Origin: RGIG7300 sp045649645
GTDB taxonomy: Bacteria; Bacillota; Clostridia; Oscillospirales; CAG-272
Reading direction: 5' to 3'
Length of the DNA: 5,230 bases
Assembly: GCA_045649645.1 (NCBI GenBank)
Contig: JAZRQH010000093.1
Location: 1 to 5,230, forward strand
The position numbers were made by a program, and so were the translations under genes. The notes under the pieces were generated by a model. That model did no database searches. It was given only the letters and a program-made list of their open reading frames with translations, and was not told where the DNA came from. This document shows positions 4,870 to 5,230 of this stretch, in pieces; position 1 is the stretch's first letter, and every line of letters starts with the position of its first letter.

Positions 4870-5230
4870 ACCGGAAATAGGCTTCAAATTAACCGCATGC
4901 TCTAACAGTTCATAAAAATTCGCTTTGGATTTAGGGCAATTAACAGTAGCGCAGAAATGATTTATACACCGTGTCATCTTTCCGTCAACATAATGATCGA
5001 TCAACCAATGTTCAAATTGATCTCTTACCTTTTGAACTTTACGAAAAGTATATTGAGGAGATTTTATGGTATGTGTGTGTTCTTTTTCAAAATTGATATC
5101 TGTTAGAAATGAAAATCTGTGTATAAGATTACTGCTACTGCCTGTACAACTATTAACAAATTCCTCGACATCCGATTGCTTATCACGGTTTATCTGTTTG
5201 ATTCTGATTTTGCCTATCTTGTTGTCATTA
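4861..5230 (-). CDS. Unrecognised protein, C-terminal part (122 codons, start beyond window)
   Basis: An open frame runs leftward from the right window edge (first full codon 5229-5227) to the TAA at 4863-4861, 122 codons without a stop. The visible protein is hydrophilic and basic: it begins NDNKIGKIRIKQINRDK, has an aromatic-rich middle (QYTFRKVQKVRDQFEHWLID at about 61-80) and ends ELLEHAVNLKPISGKK. A cysteine cluster C-x4-C-x4-C with a histidine inside (C88, H91, C93, C98) might bind metal, which is speculation. I do not recognise a family; it does not show integrase, transposase or toxin motifs. GC is about 34% (102 of 300 bases, 4921-5220) against about 50% in a sampled stretch of the hydrolase gene, and third positions are AT-rich, suggesting foreign origin. 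The length of an uninterrupted AT-rich frame and sensible composition support a real gene. Confidence 0.68.
   Translation of the reverse strand, partial: NDNKIGKIRIKQINRDKQSDVEEFVNSCTGSSSNLIHRFSFLTDINFEKEHTHTIKSPQYTFRKVQKVRDQFEHWLIDHYVDGKMTRCINHFCATVNCPKSKANFYELLEHAVNLKPISGKK

Noticed and set aside
5066..5230. Plus-strand open frame with a good GAGGAG site (5055-5060), open to the window edge for 55 codons
   Set aside because: The product is a hydrophobic low-complexity-like chain antisense to a longer leftward frame with better protein composition. It remains a weak alternative until the right flank is known.

Overview
The window most likely comes from a chromosome of a Gram-positive clostridial bacterium of the Ruminococcus/Oscillospiraceae kind. 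The reasons are the conserved Firmicutes gene order gdpP (yybT) - rplI - dnaB, strong purine-rich Shine-Dalgarno sites, near-consensus sigma-A promoters and roughly 45-50% GC in the core genes. The genus is an inference; no marker fixes it.

Left half (1-2693, all minus strand). A membrane-anchored c-di-AMP phosphodiesterase (gdpP, 663-2693) is followed after 2 bases by ribosomal protein bL9 (rplI, 220-660). After a 96-base gap comes the start of the replicative helicase gene dnaB (1-123, cut by the window edge). The gap is unusual: it holds a stem-loop, four copies of a 7-base repeat, and three CCTTTAATT/AATTAAAGG segments that can pair in mutually exclusive ways around the dnaB ribosome-binding site.

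Middle (2694-4561). A short divergent promoter region separates gdpP from a plus-strand gene for a 576-residue GH123/DUF4091-type glycoside hydrolase with an Asp-Glu catalytic pair and no signal peptide.

Right end (4562-5230). Eight bases after the hydrolase stop codon, a perfect consensus promoter (TTGACA, 17 bp, TATAAT, extended -10) drives a CAU-anticodon tRNA. An 11-bp perfect inverted repeat is centred on the expected transcription start. The acceptor stem looks more like lysidine-type tRNA-Ile2 than elongator tRNA-Met, and it is not an initiator. Three stem-loops follow (4721-4755, 4795-4829, 4832-4869), the last a strong intrinsic terminator. Beyond it lies the C-terminal part of an unrecognised minus-strand gene (4861-5230, 122 codons, no start inside the window). 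That gene is about 34% GC, well below its neighbours, so the region after the tRNA may be the edge of an acquired element.

The core genes are ordinary. The parts most worth a second look are the dnaB leader, the palindrome at the tRNA promoter, and the AT-rich unknown gene beyond the tRNA. I found no CRISPR array, insertion sequence or recognisable defence system.
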